DNA of 25,991 nucleotides. Source: UBA4744 sp035282865. Its GTDB lineage: Bacteria; Actinomycetota; Acidimicrobiia; Spongiisociales; UBA4744. Location of the stretch: the NCBI GenBank assembly GCA_035282865.1, contig DATEVB010000225.1:1-25991 (forward strand), in the 5' to 3' direction. The translations under genes were made by a program, and so were the position numbers. How positions within the stretch are numbered: the first letter of the stretch is position 1; each line of letters opens with the position of its first letter. Positions 15,731 to 22,706 of the stretch are shown one piece after another. The notes beneath the pieces were generated by a model. The model searched no databases and was not told where the DNA came from. It saw only the letters and a program-made list of their open reading frames with translations.

Positions 15731-17080
15731 CTACCTCTTGCGCCGGGTGCGGCCCCTCCCGCGCGACGCGGAGCGGTTCGGTCTTGGAACTGATCTGGCG
15801 CGCCGGCCGGAACTCGAACGGGACCCCAACGAGGAGCCGCTCGATGACCGACCCGAACTGCCGGACGGCGGAAAGATCAACCCCCCGAGCCCGGACGATC
15901 GGCGCGGACGCCGTCCAAAGTCGTACGAGGTGCCCTGTGCCAGGCCGGACAGGATCACGGCCACCGCCCCCATCCAATCGAAGCCACCGCCACCGTGGGA
16001 ACGGGGCGCCATGGGAGCCGGCACCCTTTGTCCGCCCACCATGATGTCGCGCGGTTTTGGTTGTTCGCCGCGCCGCAGCTTCTCGGCGCACTCCCGGCAC
16101 ACACTGACCATCTTCTCTCCGGCAGCCGTCTCGACTTTCGCCTCCTCGACACCGGCCCGGTGAGTCGGGTCGAAGAAACACGAGTTGGGACGGTCGGCCG
16201 GTTCGGGTGGGATCGGACGGCCCTCCACAACTGCTTCGGCCGCCTCGAGCTGCCATCGAGTCGTGTCGAGTTGATCCGACAGACGCTCCAGCTCCGCCAG
16301 GCTCGTAGCCTTGTCGAGTTGATCCTGAGCCTCCTGGTAGGTGGCGCTGGCGGTACGGAAATACTCCTCGGCATCGTCTCGCTCCGAGAGGGTGACCTTG
16401 TCGGCAAGATCGAGGATCTCGTTGGCGATCACATCAAGCTGACCCCGGATTTCTTGCTTGGCCTCTTCGAGCCTTAGCCCTGCCGTCTGCCGGGCCTGTG
16501 TGGCCGAACGGCGGGTCATGAAGAACACCAGCGCGATCACGCCGACCACGATGGCCAGGAAGATGAAAACGCCCCCGCTCCCACCGCGGGAGCCTCCTCC
16601 GGCGGCGGAGCCGTCGGTGGTAGTCGTGGCAGTGGTTCCGGCCGGCACCCCAACCAGGGATTCTGCGAACACCCGAAAATCACCTTCGTAGCTACGGTCG
16701 GCATCCTTGACCGTCTCGTCAGCCGCCCGGTTGAGGTCTGCATCGGAGAAGTCGTCGCTGCGGGCGCCGATCTCGCCAGGAGAGATCACCACCACCGTCG
16801 CCCCCGAATCGAGCAGGACCACGACCTTCTCGGCGAACTCGTCGGTTCCCTCGACCGGGTCGTCGGCCAATGCCACGAAGTAGAACCGTGTCACCGGGTT
16901 GGTCACCTGGGCAACCAGGCCCTCCATGACCGCGAAATCGACTTCGGCTCCCGGCTCGATGTAATAGCCGCGCGGATCAACCTGATCAGCAACATCGTTG
17001 GGATCTGCAGCAAGAGCCACTCCCGCCGGCACCATCAACGCCGGCAGCAACAGCAGCAGCAATGCAATAGATCGGTGCAT
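15731..17080 (-). CDS. Secreted-domain/membrane/coiled-coil protein with zinc motif and Ser/Arg-rich tail
   Basis: A 449-residue protein. Residues 1-25 are a signal peptide (LLLLLLPALMVPAGVALA). Residues 30-140 form an extracytoplasmic domain of the TPM/DUF6676-like kind (VTRFYFVALADDP, VVVLLDSGATVVVISP). A Gly/Thr-rich linker leads to a membrane helix at about 170-190 (FIFLAIVVGVIALVFFM). Cytoplasmic residues 200-290 are coiled coil, followed by a putative zinc site (C near 300, then VCREC near 329). The last 70 residues are low-complexity Ser/Gly/Arg and strongly basic. Lying between pspC and pspA, it is a candidate sensor or anchor for PspA, which is inference. ATG 17080 is 6 nt after TAGGCT, so a leaderless internal promoter may exist. 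Confidence 0.72.
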   Translation of the reverse strand: MHRSIALLLLLLPALMVPAGVALAADPNDVADQVDPRGYYIEPGAEVDFAVMEGLVAQVTNPVTRFYFVALADDPVEGTDEFAEKVVVLLDSGATVVVISPGEIGARSDDFSDADLNRAADETVKDADRSYEGDFRVFAESLVGVPAGTTATTTTDGSAAGGGSRGGSGGVFIFLAIVVGVIALVFFMTRRSATQARQTAGLRLEEAKQEIRGQLDVIANEILDLADKVTLSERDDAEEYFRTASATYQEAQDQLDKATSLAELERLSDQLDTTRWQLEAAEAVVEGRPIPPEPADRPNSCFFDPTHRAGVEEAKVETAAGEKMVSVCRECAEKLRRGEQPKPRDIMVGGQRVPAPMAPRSHGGGGFDWMGAVAVILSGLAQGTSYDFGRRPRRSSGLGGLIFPPSGSSGRSSSGSSLGSRSSSGRRARSVPRPNRSASRGRGRTRRKR

Positions 17081-17086
17081 ACGACC

Positions 17087-17092
17087 AGCCTA
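17087..17092 (-). promoter_or_regulatory. -10 box before the membrane protein gene, leaderless type
   Basis: TAGGCT on the minus strand, then GGTCGT, then ATG 17080. It sits in the 47-bp gap after pspC, so this gene could be expressed apart from pspC. Confidence 0.45.
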
Positions 17093-17127
17093 CCGGTGTT
17101 CACATGAGCCCAGAGACCGGCACCTCG

Positions 17128-17355
17128 TCAGGATGCCGGCTGTTCCTCGGGAACGAGGATCCACAAGATGATGTAAACGAGGAGACCCGGGAACCCCACC
17201 GATCCAATCGACAAGAGCACATAGGCGATGCGCACGAGTCCTACGTCCCAGCCCATGTAGTCGGCGATCCCGGCGCACACCCCGGCGATCTTGCGGTCTT
17301 CGATCGACCTGGTGAGACGGCGGGGCTGCTCGATGATCTGCTCCTTCGGTTTCAT
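17128..17355 (-). CDS. pspC: PspC domain membrane protein
   Basis: A 75-residue protein consisting of one PspC domain: RRLTRSIEDRKIAGVCAGIADYMGWD followed by VGLVRIAYVLLSIGS and a membrane-spanning GLLVYIILWILVPEE. PspC proteins sit in the cytoplasmic membrane and take part in sensing envelope damage together with PspA. The start ATG 17355 lies 5 nt after TATCGT, with a weak CAGGG in between, so it is leaderless or has a very short leader. The next gene on the same strand starts 47 nt after its stop. Confidence 0.92.
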   Translation of the reverse strand: MKPKEQIIEQPRRLTRSIEDRKIAGVCAGIADYMGWDVGLVRIAYVLLSIGSVGFPGLLVYIILWILVPEEQPAS

Positions 17356-17360
17356 CCCTG

Positions 17361-17366
17361 ACGATA
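17361..17366 (-). promoter_or_regulatory. -10 box of pspC
   Basis: TATCGT on the minus strand followed by CAGGG and ATG 17355; the 5-nt spacing is one shorter than at the other genes. Confidence 0.4.
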
Positions 17367-17418
17367 CGCCCAGAAGTGGGTACCCGGAAGGGAATATCCA
17401 TTCGCGGGCCGGTGGAGC

Positions 17419-17886
17419 TCAATCGGCTCCGAGAAGCTCTCCTACGAGCCGCGTGACGTGTCCCGTGGCGCGGACATTGCGATACGCTGCTTCGAGAATC
17501 CCGTCGGGCCCCACGACAAAGGTCGAACGGATCAGTCCTTCGTACTCCTTGCCGTAGTTCTTCTTGGCACCCCAGGCCCCGAGTTCAGAGGCCAGCCTGT
17601 GACCCTCATCGGAAAGCAGCGGGAAGTTCAAGCCCTCTTTCTTCTTGAACCTGGCGTTCGATGATGGCGGGTCCGGACTGACGCCGACCACCGCGAACCC
17701 TGCCCTGGAGAAAGCGTCGTAGCTGTCGCGAAATTCGCAGGCCTCGGTTGTGCATCCGGGAGTCAAGGCCTTCGGATAGAAGAACATGATCAGTCGGGAA
17801 CCGGCGAAGTCGCCCCGCGACACCGCATTACCCGCCTCGTCCTGGAGCGTGAAAGCCGGCATCCGGTCGCCCACATCGATCGCCAT
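17419..17886 (-). CDS. bcp: Bcp-type thioredoxin-dependent thiol peroxidase
   Basis: A 155-residue peroxiredoxin of the Bcp/PrxQ group. The peroxidatic cysteine is C45 in TPGCTTEACEFRD and the resolving cysteine C50 lies five residues later, the alpha-2 type. FFYPKALTPGC, VVGVSPDPP and the closing RSTFVVGPDGILEAAYR are typical. It reduces hydrogen peroxide and organic hydroperoxides, recycled by thioredoxin. The start ATG 17886 is 7 nt after TAACTT; a weak TGGAG also lies upstream. It is divergent from msrA, another oxidative-damage gene, across about 285 bp. Confidence 0.95.
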   Translation of the reverse strand: MAIDVGDRMPAFTLQDEAGNAVSRGDFAGSRLIMFFYPKALTPGCTTEACEFRDSYDAFSRAGFAVVGVSPDPPSSNARFKKKEGLNFPLLSDEGHRLASELGAWGAKKNYGKEYEGLIRSTFVVGPDGILEAAYRNVRATGHVTRLVGELLGAD

Positions 17887-17893
17887 GCTCCAG

Positions 17894-17899
17894 AAGTTA
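17894..17899 (-). promoter_or_regulatory. -10 box of bcp
   Basis: TAACTT on the minus strand, 7 nt before ATG 17886. Confidence 0.4.
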
Positions 17900-17921
17900 G
17901 TAGTTGGGAGCGAGTAGTTGG
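17899..17921. repeat. Short direct repeat upstream of bcp
   Basis: AGTAGTTGG occurs at 17899-17907 and 17913-17921, followed by a TGGTTGG variant. It overlaps the bcp promoter edge. Its meaning is unclear. Confidence 0.4.
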
Positions 17922-18009
17922 TGGTTGGGGAGTCAATCAGTCGGTGAGGCGGTGGTCGGCAGCCCGAAGAGGGTGGTAGGGAACCTGTAACTGCCTGGGG
18001 TTGGTGGGA

Positions 18010-18078
18010 ACGGGCACCCTCCCCTGACCCTTCGGGTTCGGTGCACTCGCCCTAACCGACTCGCTTCCTCGCCGGGGG
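18010..18078. repeat. Hairpin-rich segment resembling the repeat at 7185
   Basis: GCACC (18014-18018) pairs with GGTGC (18040-18044), enclosing a GACCC/GGGTT stem with a TTC loop; a GGGGGGAGC block follows. The order of blocks resembles the reverse complement of 7183-7245. It lies in the bcp-msrA intergenic region. The similarity is by eye and imperfect. Confidence 0.3.
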
Positions 18079-18112
18079 GAGCCACACCAAGAAGGTACTA
18101 CGAACCAAGAAC

Positions 18113-18132
18113 CTGCCTCTTCGGGAAGGCAG
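18113..18132 (+). promoter_or_regulatory. Hairpin in the msrA 5' region
   Basis: CTGCCT (18113-18118) pairs with AGGCAG (18127-18132) around an 8-nt loop, 39 nt before the msrA start. No ligand or regulator can be named. Confidence 0.3.
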
Positions 18133-18171
18133 AACCACCCGATGGTGTTATCTAGCCCAGGAGGTCATCCA

Positions 18172-18813
18172 ATGTTTCGATCCGACGGTGAGATGGTTTC
18201 GCCGGAGAAGGCGCTTCCCGGTAGGAATGAGCCGACGCCGCGTGCCGACGTGCACTTCGTGAAGGGAACGTCCTTGTATGCGCCGTTCCCGGAGGGCACC
18301 GAGCAAGCCGTCTTCGGCATGGGTTGCTTCTGGGGGGCGGAGCGCATCTTCTGGCAGATTCCCGGCGTGTACACGACTGCCGTTGGCTACACCGGGGGCT
18401 ACACCCCCCACCCCACGTATGAGGAGGTCTGCACCGGGCGGACCGGACACACCGAGGCAGTGCTCGTCGTGTACGACTCTGAGCAAGTCACCTATGAACG
18501 GTTGCTGAAGGATTTCTGGGAGCAACACGACCCCGCGCAAGGGATGCGTCAAGGGAATGACCGTGGCACGCAATACCGGTCGGCGATCTACACCTTCAGC
18601 GACGAGCAACTGGACGTCGCCGAGCGATCGCGAGATCGCTACCAGAGTCTGCTCGACGAGAGCGGATACGGGGCCATCACCACCGAAATAAGCCCCGCTT
18701 CCGACTTCTACTACGCCGAGATCTACCACCAACAGTATCTAGCCAAAAACCCGGGTGGGTACTGCAACCACGGGTTTTGCCAGGTGTCCTATTCGGATAG
18801 TCAGCAGTCGTGA
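18172..18813 (+). CDS. msrA: Peptide methionine sulfoxide reductase A
   Basis: A 213-residue MsrA. The catalytic cysteine is C52 in the signature GCFWGAER. VGYTGGYTPHPTYEEVCTGRTGHTE across the next segment and DFWEQHDPAQ are family hallmarks, and the C-terminal pair C198/C203 (YCNHGFC) are recycling cysteines. It reduces the S-epimer of methionine sulfoxide in proteins using thioredoxin. An N-terminal extension of about 45 residues before the core is usual for this MsrA subgroup. ATG 18172 is chosen for its CAGGAGG Shine-Dalgarno 8 nt upstream; the frame stays open 10 codons further up. It converges with the proline dehydrogenase gene, 4 nt apart. Confidence 0.96.
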   Translation: MFRSDGEMVSPEKALPGRNEPTPRADVHFVKGTSLYAPFPEGTEQAVFGMGCFWGAERIFWQIPGVYTTAVGYTGGYTPHPTYEEVCTGRTGHTEAVLVVYDSEQVTYERLLKDFWEQHDPAQGMRQGNDRGTQYRSAIYTFSDEQLDVAERSRDRYQSLLDESGYGAITTEISPASDFYYAEIYHQQYLAKNPGGYCNHGFCQVSYSDSQQS

Positions 18814-18817
18814 AGCT

Positions 18818-19756
18818 TCAAACTCCCGGCTGCTTGCTTCCCGCTACTGCCCGCAGGAAGAGGGCCAGATTGGCGGGCCGCTCAGCCATGCGCCGGGTCA
18901 GGTAGGGATACCACTGAGATCCGTAGGGAACATATACCCGTAGCCGGTGGCCCCTCTCGAGGATCTCCTCCTGGAGAGTTGGGCGTACCCCGTACAGCAT
19001 CTGGAACTCGAACGACTCATCCCGGATACGAGCCCGGGCATAGGTGTCGCGAATTAGCGCTTCGTCGTGGGTAGCGATCGCCGGGTAGGTAGCCGGTTCG
19101 GCCATCAGTATGCCGAGCAACTGGCGGAACCGTGCGTCGACCTGTCCCCTGTCCTGGACGGCCAGTTCCGGAGGCTCGACATACGCCCCTTTACACAGCC
19201 GAATGTGTCCGCCCAGCGGCATGATACGGCGAAGGTCGCCTTCGGTGCGGTGCAGGTAAGCCTGCACGGCCACGCCCAGGTTGCCGAAACGCTGCTGGAC
19301 CTCTGCGTACAACTCGATAGTTGCACCGGTCCAGGTTGATTCCTCCATATCGACCGTCACCGTGGTTCCCGCCTCGGCCGCCCGCTTGGCCAGCGTTTCG
19401 AGCGCGCTCGAAGCGATCGATGGATCGACCGCCAAACCCAGCTGAGTCAGCTTGACCGAAACGTTGGCGTCGAGGTGCTCGGATTCGATCCGGTCGAGAC
19501 AGGCCAGGTAGTCCTCGAGCGCAGTGGAAGCCGACCCGGCGTCGTGTACGTGTTCTCCCAGGTGGTCCATGGACACCGAGATGCCTCGCCGGTTGAGGGC
19601 GCCCGCCACGGCCACGGCGTCTTCCAATCCCTCACCGGCAACGAACCGGGTGGCGAGGCGACGGCCGACCGGGTGTTCGGTGAAGAGGCGCTTGACCCAG
19701 GTGCGTTCTGTGATGCCGAGCATGCCCCGGCGGTAGAGGGATAACAGGTCGGGCAC
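18818..19756 (-). CDS. Proline dehydrogenase (monofunctional PRODH)
   Basis: A 312-residue FAD-dependent TIM-barrel proline dehydrogenase of the single-domain type. Visible features are GISVSMDHLGEHV, VSVKLTQLGLAVD, VTVDMEES, GGHIRLCKGAYVEPPE, ATHDEALI, FEFQMLYGVR and the C-terminal YVPYGSQWYPYLTRRMAERPAN region, which holds proline-binding arginines. It oxidises proline to pyrroline-5-carboxylate and passes electrons to the quinone pool or oxygen. The GTG start shares one base with the proC stop (TAGTG), so the two are translationally coupled. No P5C dehydrogenase gene is in the window. Confidence 0.95.
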   Translation of the reverse strand: MPDLLSLYRRGMLGITERTWVKRLFTEHPVGRRLATRFVAGEGLEDAVAVAGALNRRGISVSMDHLGEHVHDAGSASTALEDYLACLDRIESEHLDANVSVKLTQLGLAVDPSIASSALETLAKRAAEAGTTVTVDMEESTWTGATIELYAEVQQRFGNLGVAVQAYLHRTEGDLRRIMPLGGHIRLCKGAYVEPPELAVQDRGQVDARFRQLLGILMAEPATYPAIATHDEALIRDTYARARIRDESFEFQMLYGVRPTLQEEILERGHRLRVYVPYGSQWYPYLTRRMAERPANLALFLRAVAGSKQPGV

Positions 19757-20580
19757 TAGTGGTCGCCGTTCTGCTCGGCCCTGGCTCCCAGTTCCCGCGA
19801 ACGCTCCCCCGCCGCCCGCACCGCATCCTCGACCAGAGCTCGAAATCCCCGTTCCTCGAGCACGTGCACGGCTGCGGCGGTTGTGCCGCCCGGCGAGGTG
19901 ACCTGGGCCCGCAACTCGAAGGGGCTGAGACCCGTCTCCACCAGGAGGGCGCCCGCACCCTTGATGGTCTGATTCACCAACCTCTCGGCGATCTGCCGGG
20001 GCAGCCCCTCCCGGATGGCGGCTTCTGTCAGAGCCTCGGCCAGCAGGAAGGCATAGGCCGGCCCGGTTCCCGACACGGCGGTGACGGCGTCGAGCAAGCT
20101 CTCTTCCATCCGGATGACCTGGCCAACCGCCGACAGCACCCGTTCGGCCCGGGCCAGAGCCTCCTCGCCGGCATAGCGTCCGGCCGCCAGACCGGTGATC
20201 CCTTCATCGACCAGAGCCGGGGTGTTCGGCATCGCCCGCACGACGGGTGCTTCGCCCAGCGCAGCTTCATAGAGGCGGGTTGGCACACCCGCCGCCAGCG
20301 ACAGAATGACCTGCCCGGGCTGATATCTACCCTGTATCTGGTACAGCAGGTGTGGCACGTCGCGAGGTTTGACCGCCACCACGGCCACCTCCTTGCCAAC
20401 CAGCGCCTCGGCCGGATCGAGCGTGACGGCACAGCCGGTTCGTTCGGCCAGCTCCCGCCGGCGCTCCTCACGACGGACGGCCATGGAGATTTCGCCGGTC
20501 TCCCATCCGGCTCGTAGGAGGCCGGAAGCCAGAGCCTCCCCCATGGCTCCGGCACCGAGAATGGCAACGGTTGAGTGCAT
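19756..20580 (-). CDS. proC: Pyrroline-5-carboxylate reductase
   Basis: A 274-residue P5C reductase. The N-terminal Rossmann motif is ILGAGAMGEALASGLL, with VVAVKPRDV and VRAMPNTPALVDEGI following. The dimerisation domain carries AVSGTGPAYAFLLAEALTEA and the family signature around FELRAQVTSPGGTTAAAVHVLEE. It uses NAD(P)H to make proline from P5C in the cytoplasm. ATG 20580 lies 6 nt after TATACT, the best match to a sigma-70 -10 box in the window, so the mRNA is very probably leaderless. The stop overlaps the start of the proline dehydrogenase gene by one base. Confidence 0.96.
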   Translation of the reverse strand: MHSTVAILGAGAMGEALASGLLRAGWETGEISMAVRREERRRELAERTGCAVTLDPAEALVGKEVAVVAVKPRDVPHLLYQIQGRYQPGQVILSLAAGVPTRLYEAALGEAPVVRAMPNTPALVDEGITGLAAGRYAGEEALARAERVLSAVGQVIRMEESLLDAVTAVSGTGPAYAFLLAEALTEAAIREGLPRQIAERLVNQTIKGAGALLVETGLSPFELRAQVTSPGGTTAAAVHVLEERGFRALVEDAVRAAGERSRELGARAEQNGDH

Positions 20581-20586
20581 CCGTGC

Positions 20587-20592
20587 AGTATA
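20587..20592 (-). promoter_or_regulatory. -10 box of proC, leaderless type
   Basis: TATACT on the minus strand, then GCACGG, then ATG 20580. It suggests that proC and PRODH have their own promoter rather than depending on the upstream heliorhodopsin genes. Confidence 0.6.
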
Positions 20593-20708
20593 TGAAGGTC
20601 GTACGGAGCGCCCGGCTCAACCCTGCCTGAGGTACCGGGGCACCATCCCCATGGCGGTAGCCACCGCCCGCCGCTTATCCCTCCGGAACCGCCGCCCAAC
20701 TCGTAGTC

Positions 20709-21083
20709 TCAGCCATCTCCGGGCGTGACCTCCGGATGACGCATGTACCACTCGGTGAACGCCCGGCATTTCCCTTCGTCATCGAAGTCGATCACGAAAA
20801 GGTTCGAATAGGTCCCGTCGTCGACATACCGGGTTACCCCGGTCACAACGGCTCGCCTGCCCTCGACCAGCATGGGGCGATACTCCGCCTGCCATGCGTC
20901 GGGTTCGTCTGGCTCTTTGAGCCAGTCGACGACGATGGCCTCCCTTCGCCGCACGGGCTCATCCCACGGGTTGTAGGCGTAGGTGGCATCCTCCGAGAAG
21001 AGCGCGCCGATCGCCTCCGGTTCGTTGCCACGCCAGGCCTCGAGGTACGCATTGAGCCAGGCCTGCACAGCTTCGAGTTCCAT
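20709..21083 (-). CDS. SnoaL-like/NTF2-fold protein
   Basis: A 124-residue protein with the cone-shaped NTF2/SnoaL fold pattern: an N-terminal helix (VQAWLNAYLEAWRGNEPEAIGALFSEDATYAYNPW, in pieces), REAIVVDWL, EYRPMLVEGRRAVVTGVTRY, then YSNLFVIDFDDEGKCRAFTEWYMRHPE. Members include small-molecule cyclases, isomerases and ligand-binding proteins; no catalytic residues decide between them here. ATG 21083 is chosen because AGGAGG lies 6 nt upstream, which the longer frame from 21104 lacks. It begins 63 nt after the heliorhodopsin stop on the same strand and may be co-transcribed with it. Confidence 0.8.
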   Translation of the reverse strand: MELEAVQAWLNAYLEAWRGNEPEAIGALFSEDATYAYNPWDEPVRRREAIVVDWLKEPDEPDAWQAEYRPMLVEGRRAVVTGVTRYVDDGTYSNLFVIDFDDEGKCRAFTEWYMRHPEVTPGDG

Positions 21084-21146
21084 TTCTTCCTCCTGATGTG
21101 GCAATCGGATGAGCCTAGGACCCGGCCGGCACGGACGGCGTTTTCG

Positions 21147-21926
21147 TCACACCGGCCGGAGGGTTCCGCCGAAGACCTGCCAGGCCAGGAGGGTCTTGGC
21201 GAACAGGCTCAACAGGATGTAAGCGTGCTCGCCGTACAGATAATCCCTCCACTTCCCGAGCTTCTTGTACTGCAAGACCATGTTGATGGCGAACACATTG
21301 AAGAACAGGAAGATGGAGAAGAAGATCCAGTACACGAAGGCGGGCGGGCCCTGGTCGCCCTGGCCGGCACCGATCAGGTAGATGGCGATCCCAATCCAGG
21401 GGACGATCCCGGCGATGATCCCGAACCAATAGGACGTCCAGTCGGTCTTTTCGGTCGTCTGGTTGTGGAGCTCCATCATCCAGCCGAAGAGAATCATCAT
21501 GGCGTTGACGGCGAAAATGGCGATCAGGGCCACCACGTCGGAGATGCCGACCAGCATCGAGACGACCACGATCATCAACGACGAGCTGAGCGAGTACTCG
21601 ATCCAGCGAGCGTAGTTGGCGCCTTTCAGCAGGTTGCGGGAGTACCAGGCGTTGATCCCCGGTGTGGCGATGGCGAAATGCGCGATCGCCGACAGCAACA
21701 AGAAACCGGCCACCAGAGGCCCGGTGGGAAGGTCGAATGCGGTGCGAAAGTCGGAAACGAGCCGATTCGCATCTGCATCAAACACCTGAAATGCGGTAGT
21801 GACGGGAAGAGCAAAGTCGCTGCTCAACACGAGCATGAGAATCCCTTGCACCAGGTGAAAGAATCCCATGATCACATTGAAACGGCGCAGCTTGCCCAGC
21901 TTGGTTTCGGTCGTAACGGTAGTCAT
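21147..21926 (-). CDS. heR: Heliorhodopsin
   Basis: A 259-residue seven-helix membrane protein. The last helix reads LLSLFAKTLLAWQVFGGTL, the heliorhodopsin retinal-binding signature, with Schiff-base lysine K244. Helix three has RWIEYSLSSSLM, giving counterion E110. H24 in helix one, H83 in helix two and S240 near the lysine match the conserved polar residues of heliorhodopsin 48C12 (H23, H80, E107, S237, K241), offset by one to three positions. Heliorhodopsins carry all-trans retinal, have a slow photocycle, sit inverted in the membrane with a cytoplasmic N-terminus, and are thought to be light sensors or regulators rather than pumps. ATG 21926 has AGGGGAG upstream. No retinal-synthesis gene is in the window. 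It lies 114 nt after an HhH-GPD repair gene and before a SnoaL-like gene. Confidence 0.95.
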   Translation of the reverse strand: MTTVTTETKLGKLRRFNVIMGFFHLVQGILMLVLSSDFALPVTTAFQVFDADANRLVSDFRTAFDLPTGPLVAGFLLLSAIAHFAIATPGINAWYSRNLLKGANYARWIEYSLSSSLMIVVVSMLVGISDVVALIAIFAVNAMMILFGWMMELHNQTTEKTDWTSYWFGIIAGIVPWIGIAIYLIGAGQGDQGPPAFVYWIFFSIFLFFNVFAINMVLQYKKLGKWRDYLYGEHAYILLSLFAKTLLAWQVFGGTLRPV

Positions 21927-22040
21927 CGCATCTCCCCTCTCAAACGTTGAGTCATACGGCGCCGGATCTCAGCCGGATGACCGGAGTCGCCCGAAGGCCC
22001 CCGAGGGGCGGCTGCAGGCGAATGACATGTGGGAGCGAAA

Positions 22041-22601
22041 TCAGCCTTTCCTGGCCTCCTTCATCAGACGCTTCTTCTCCCGAAGTTCGAACACGTCATC
22101 CCACGCCGCGACATCGGCGATTGACGGCCAATCGGCCGCCTGGTCCTCCCAACCTTCCGGTTGTACACCCATGCGCTTGCCGAGGATCCCGACAAAGATC
22201 CGCGACTTCTCCTTCCCGTACCCGGGCAGCTCCTGGAGCCGTTTCAGCACCCCGGCCGCATCTGTCCCGTCCGCCCAGATGCGGGTGACATCACCGTTGT
22301 ACCGTTCCGCCACGAAGGCACACAGTGCCTGCGCCCGTCTGGCCATTGAACCCGGGAATCGATGAATGGCCGGAGGCCCTCTGAAGACTTCGACCAGCCG
22401 GTCGGGGTCGATCCCGGCGATGTCGGCGGCATCGAGGGCCCGCCCCAAGCGCTCCCGCAACAGGTAGGGCCCAAGAAAGGCACGTTCCATCGGGAACTGC
22501 TGGTCCAGCATCATTCCCAGCAACAAGGCCAGGGGATCTTCGGCGAGAAGCCGGTTGGCGTCTTCCTGGTCCGTCCAGGGAAGTGAGGGGGGCTTTGGCA
22601 T
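22041..22601 (-). CDS. HhH-GPD type base-excision DNA repair protein
   Basis: A 186-residue protein of the small actinobacterial HhH-GPD family. Visible segments are DPLALLLGMMLDQQFPMERAF, in the position of the substrate-pocket helices, and the helix-hairpin-helix LQELPGYGKEKSRIFVGILGK, which contacts DNA. No C-terminal 4Fe-4S cysteine cluster is present, unlike in EndoIII or MutY. The family is predicted to be a DNA glycosylase acting on damaged bases, but substrate and activity are not established. ATG 22601 is chosen because GGAGG lies 8 nt upstream; an ATG five codons earlier would overlap that site. It is divergent from surE and precedes heliorhodopsin on the same strand. Confidence 0.87.
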   Translation of the reverse strand: MPKPPSLPWTDQEDANRLLAEDPLALLLGMMLDQQFPMERAFLGPYLLRERLGRALDAADIAGIDPDRLVEVFRGPPAIHRFPGSMARRAQALCAFVAERYNGDVTRIWADGTDAAGVLKRLQELPGYGKEKSRIFVGILGKRMGVQPEGWEDQAADWPSIADVAAWDDVFELREKKRLMKEARKG

Positions 22602-22694
22602 GGTGCTGACCTCCATCGATGAACCGTTGCGGCAACCGTAGCGATCCGGGCCGGTAATCGGACCCTCAGGTTCCGGCCCGGTTGGCCGGCACGA

Positions 22695-22700
22695 TAGCCT
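22695..22700 (+). promoter_or_regulatory. -10 box of surE, leaderless type
   Basis: TAGCCT, then GCGCTC, then ATG 22707. It shares the 105-bp divergent region with the HhH-GPD gene. Confidence 0.5.
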
Positions 22701-22706
22701 GCGCTC

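Noticed and set aside
17041..17065. CAG-type triplet repeat
   Set aside because: It simply encodes the poly-leucine core of a signal peptide.
20736..21950. 404-codon frame antisense to the SnoaL-like and heliorhodopsin genes
   Set aside because: It is rich in Asp, His, Gln and Pro with no domain, a usual shadow of membrane-protein genes in GC-rich DNA.
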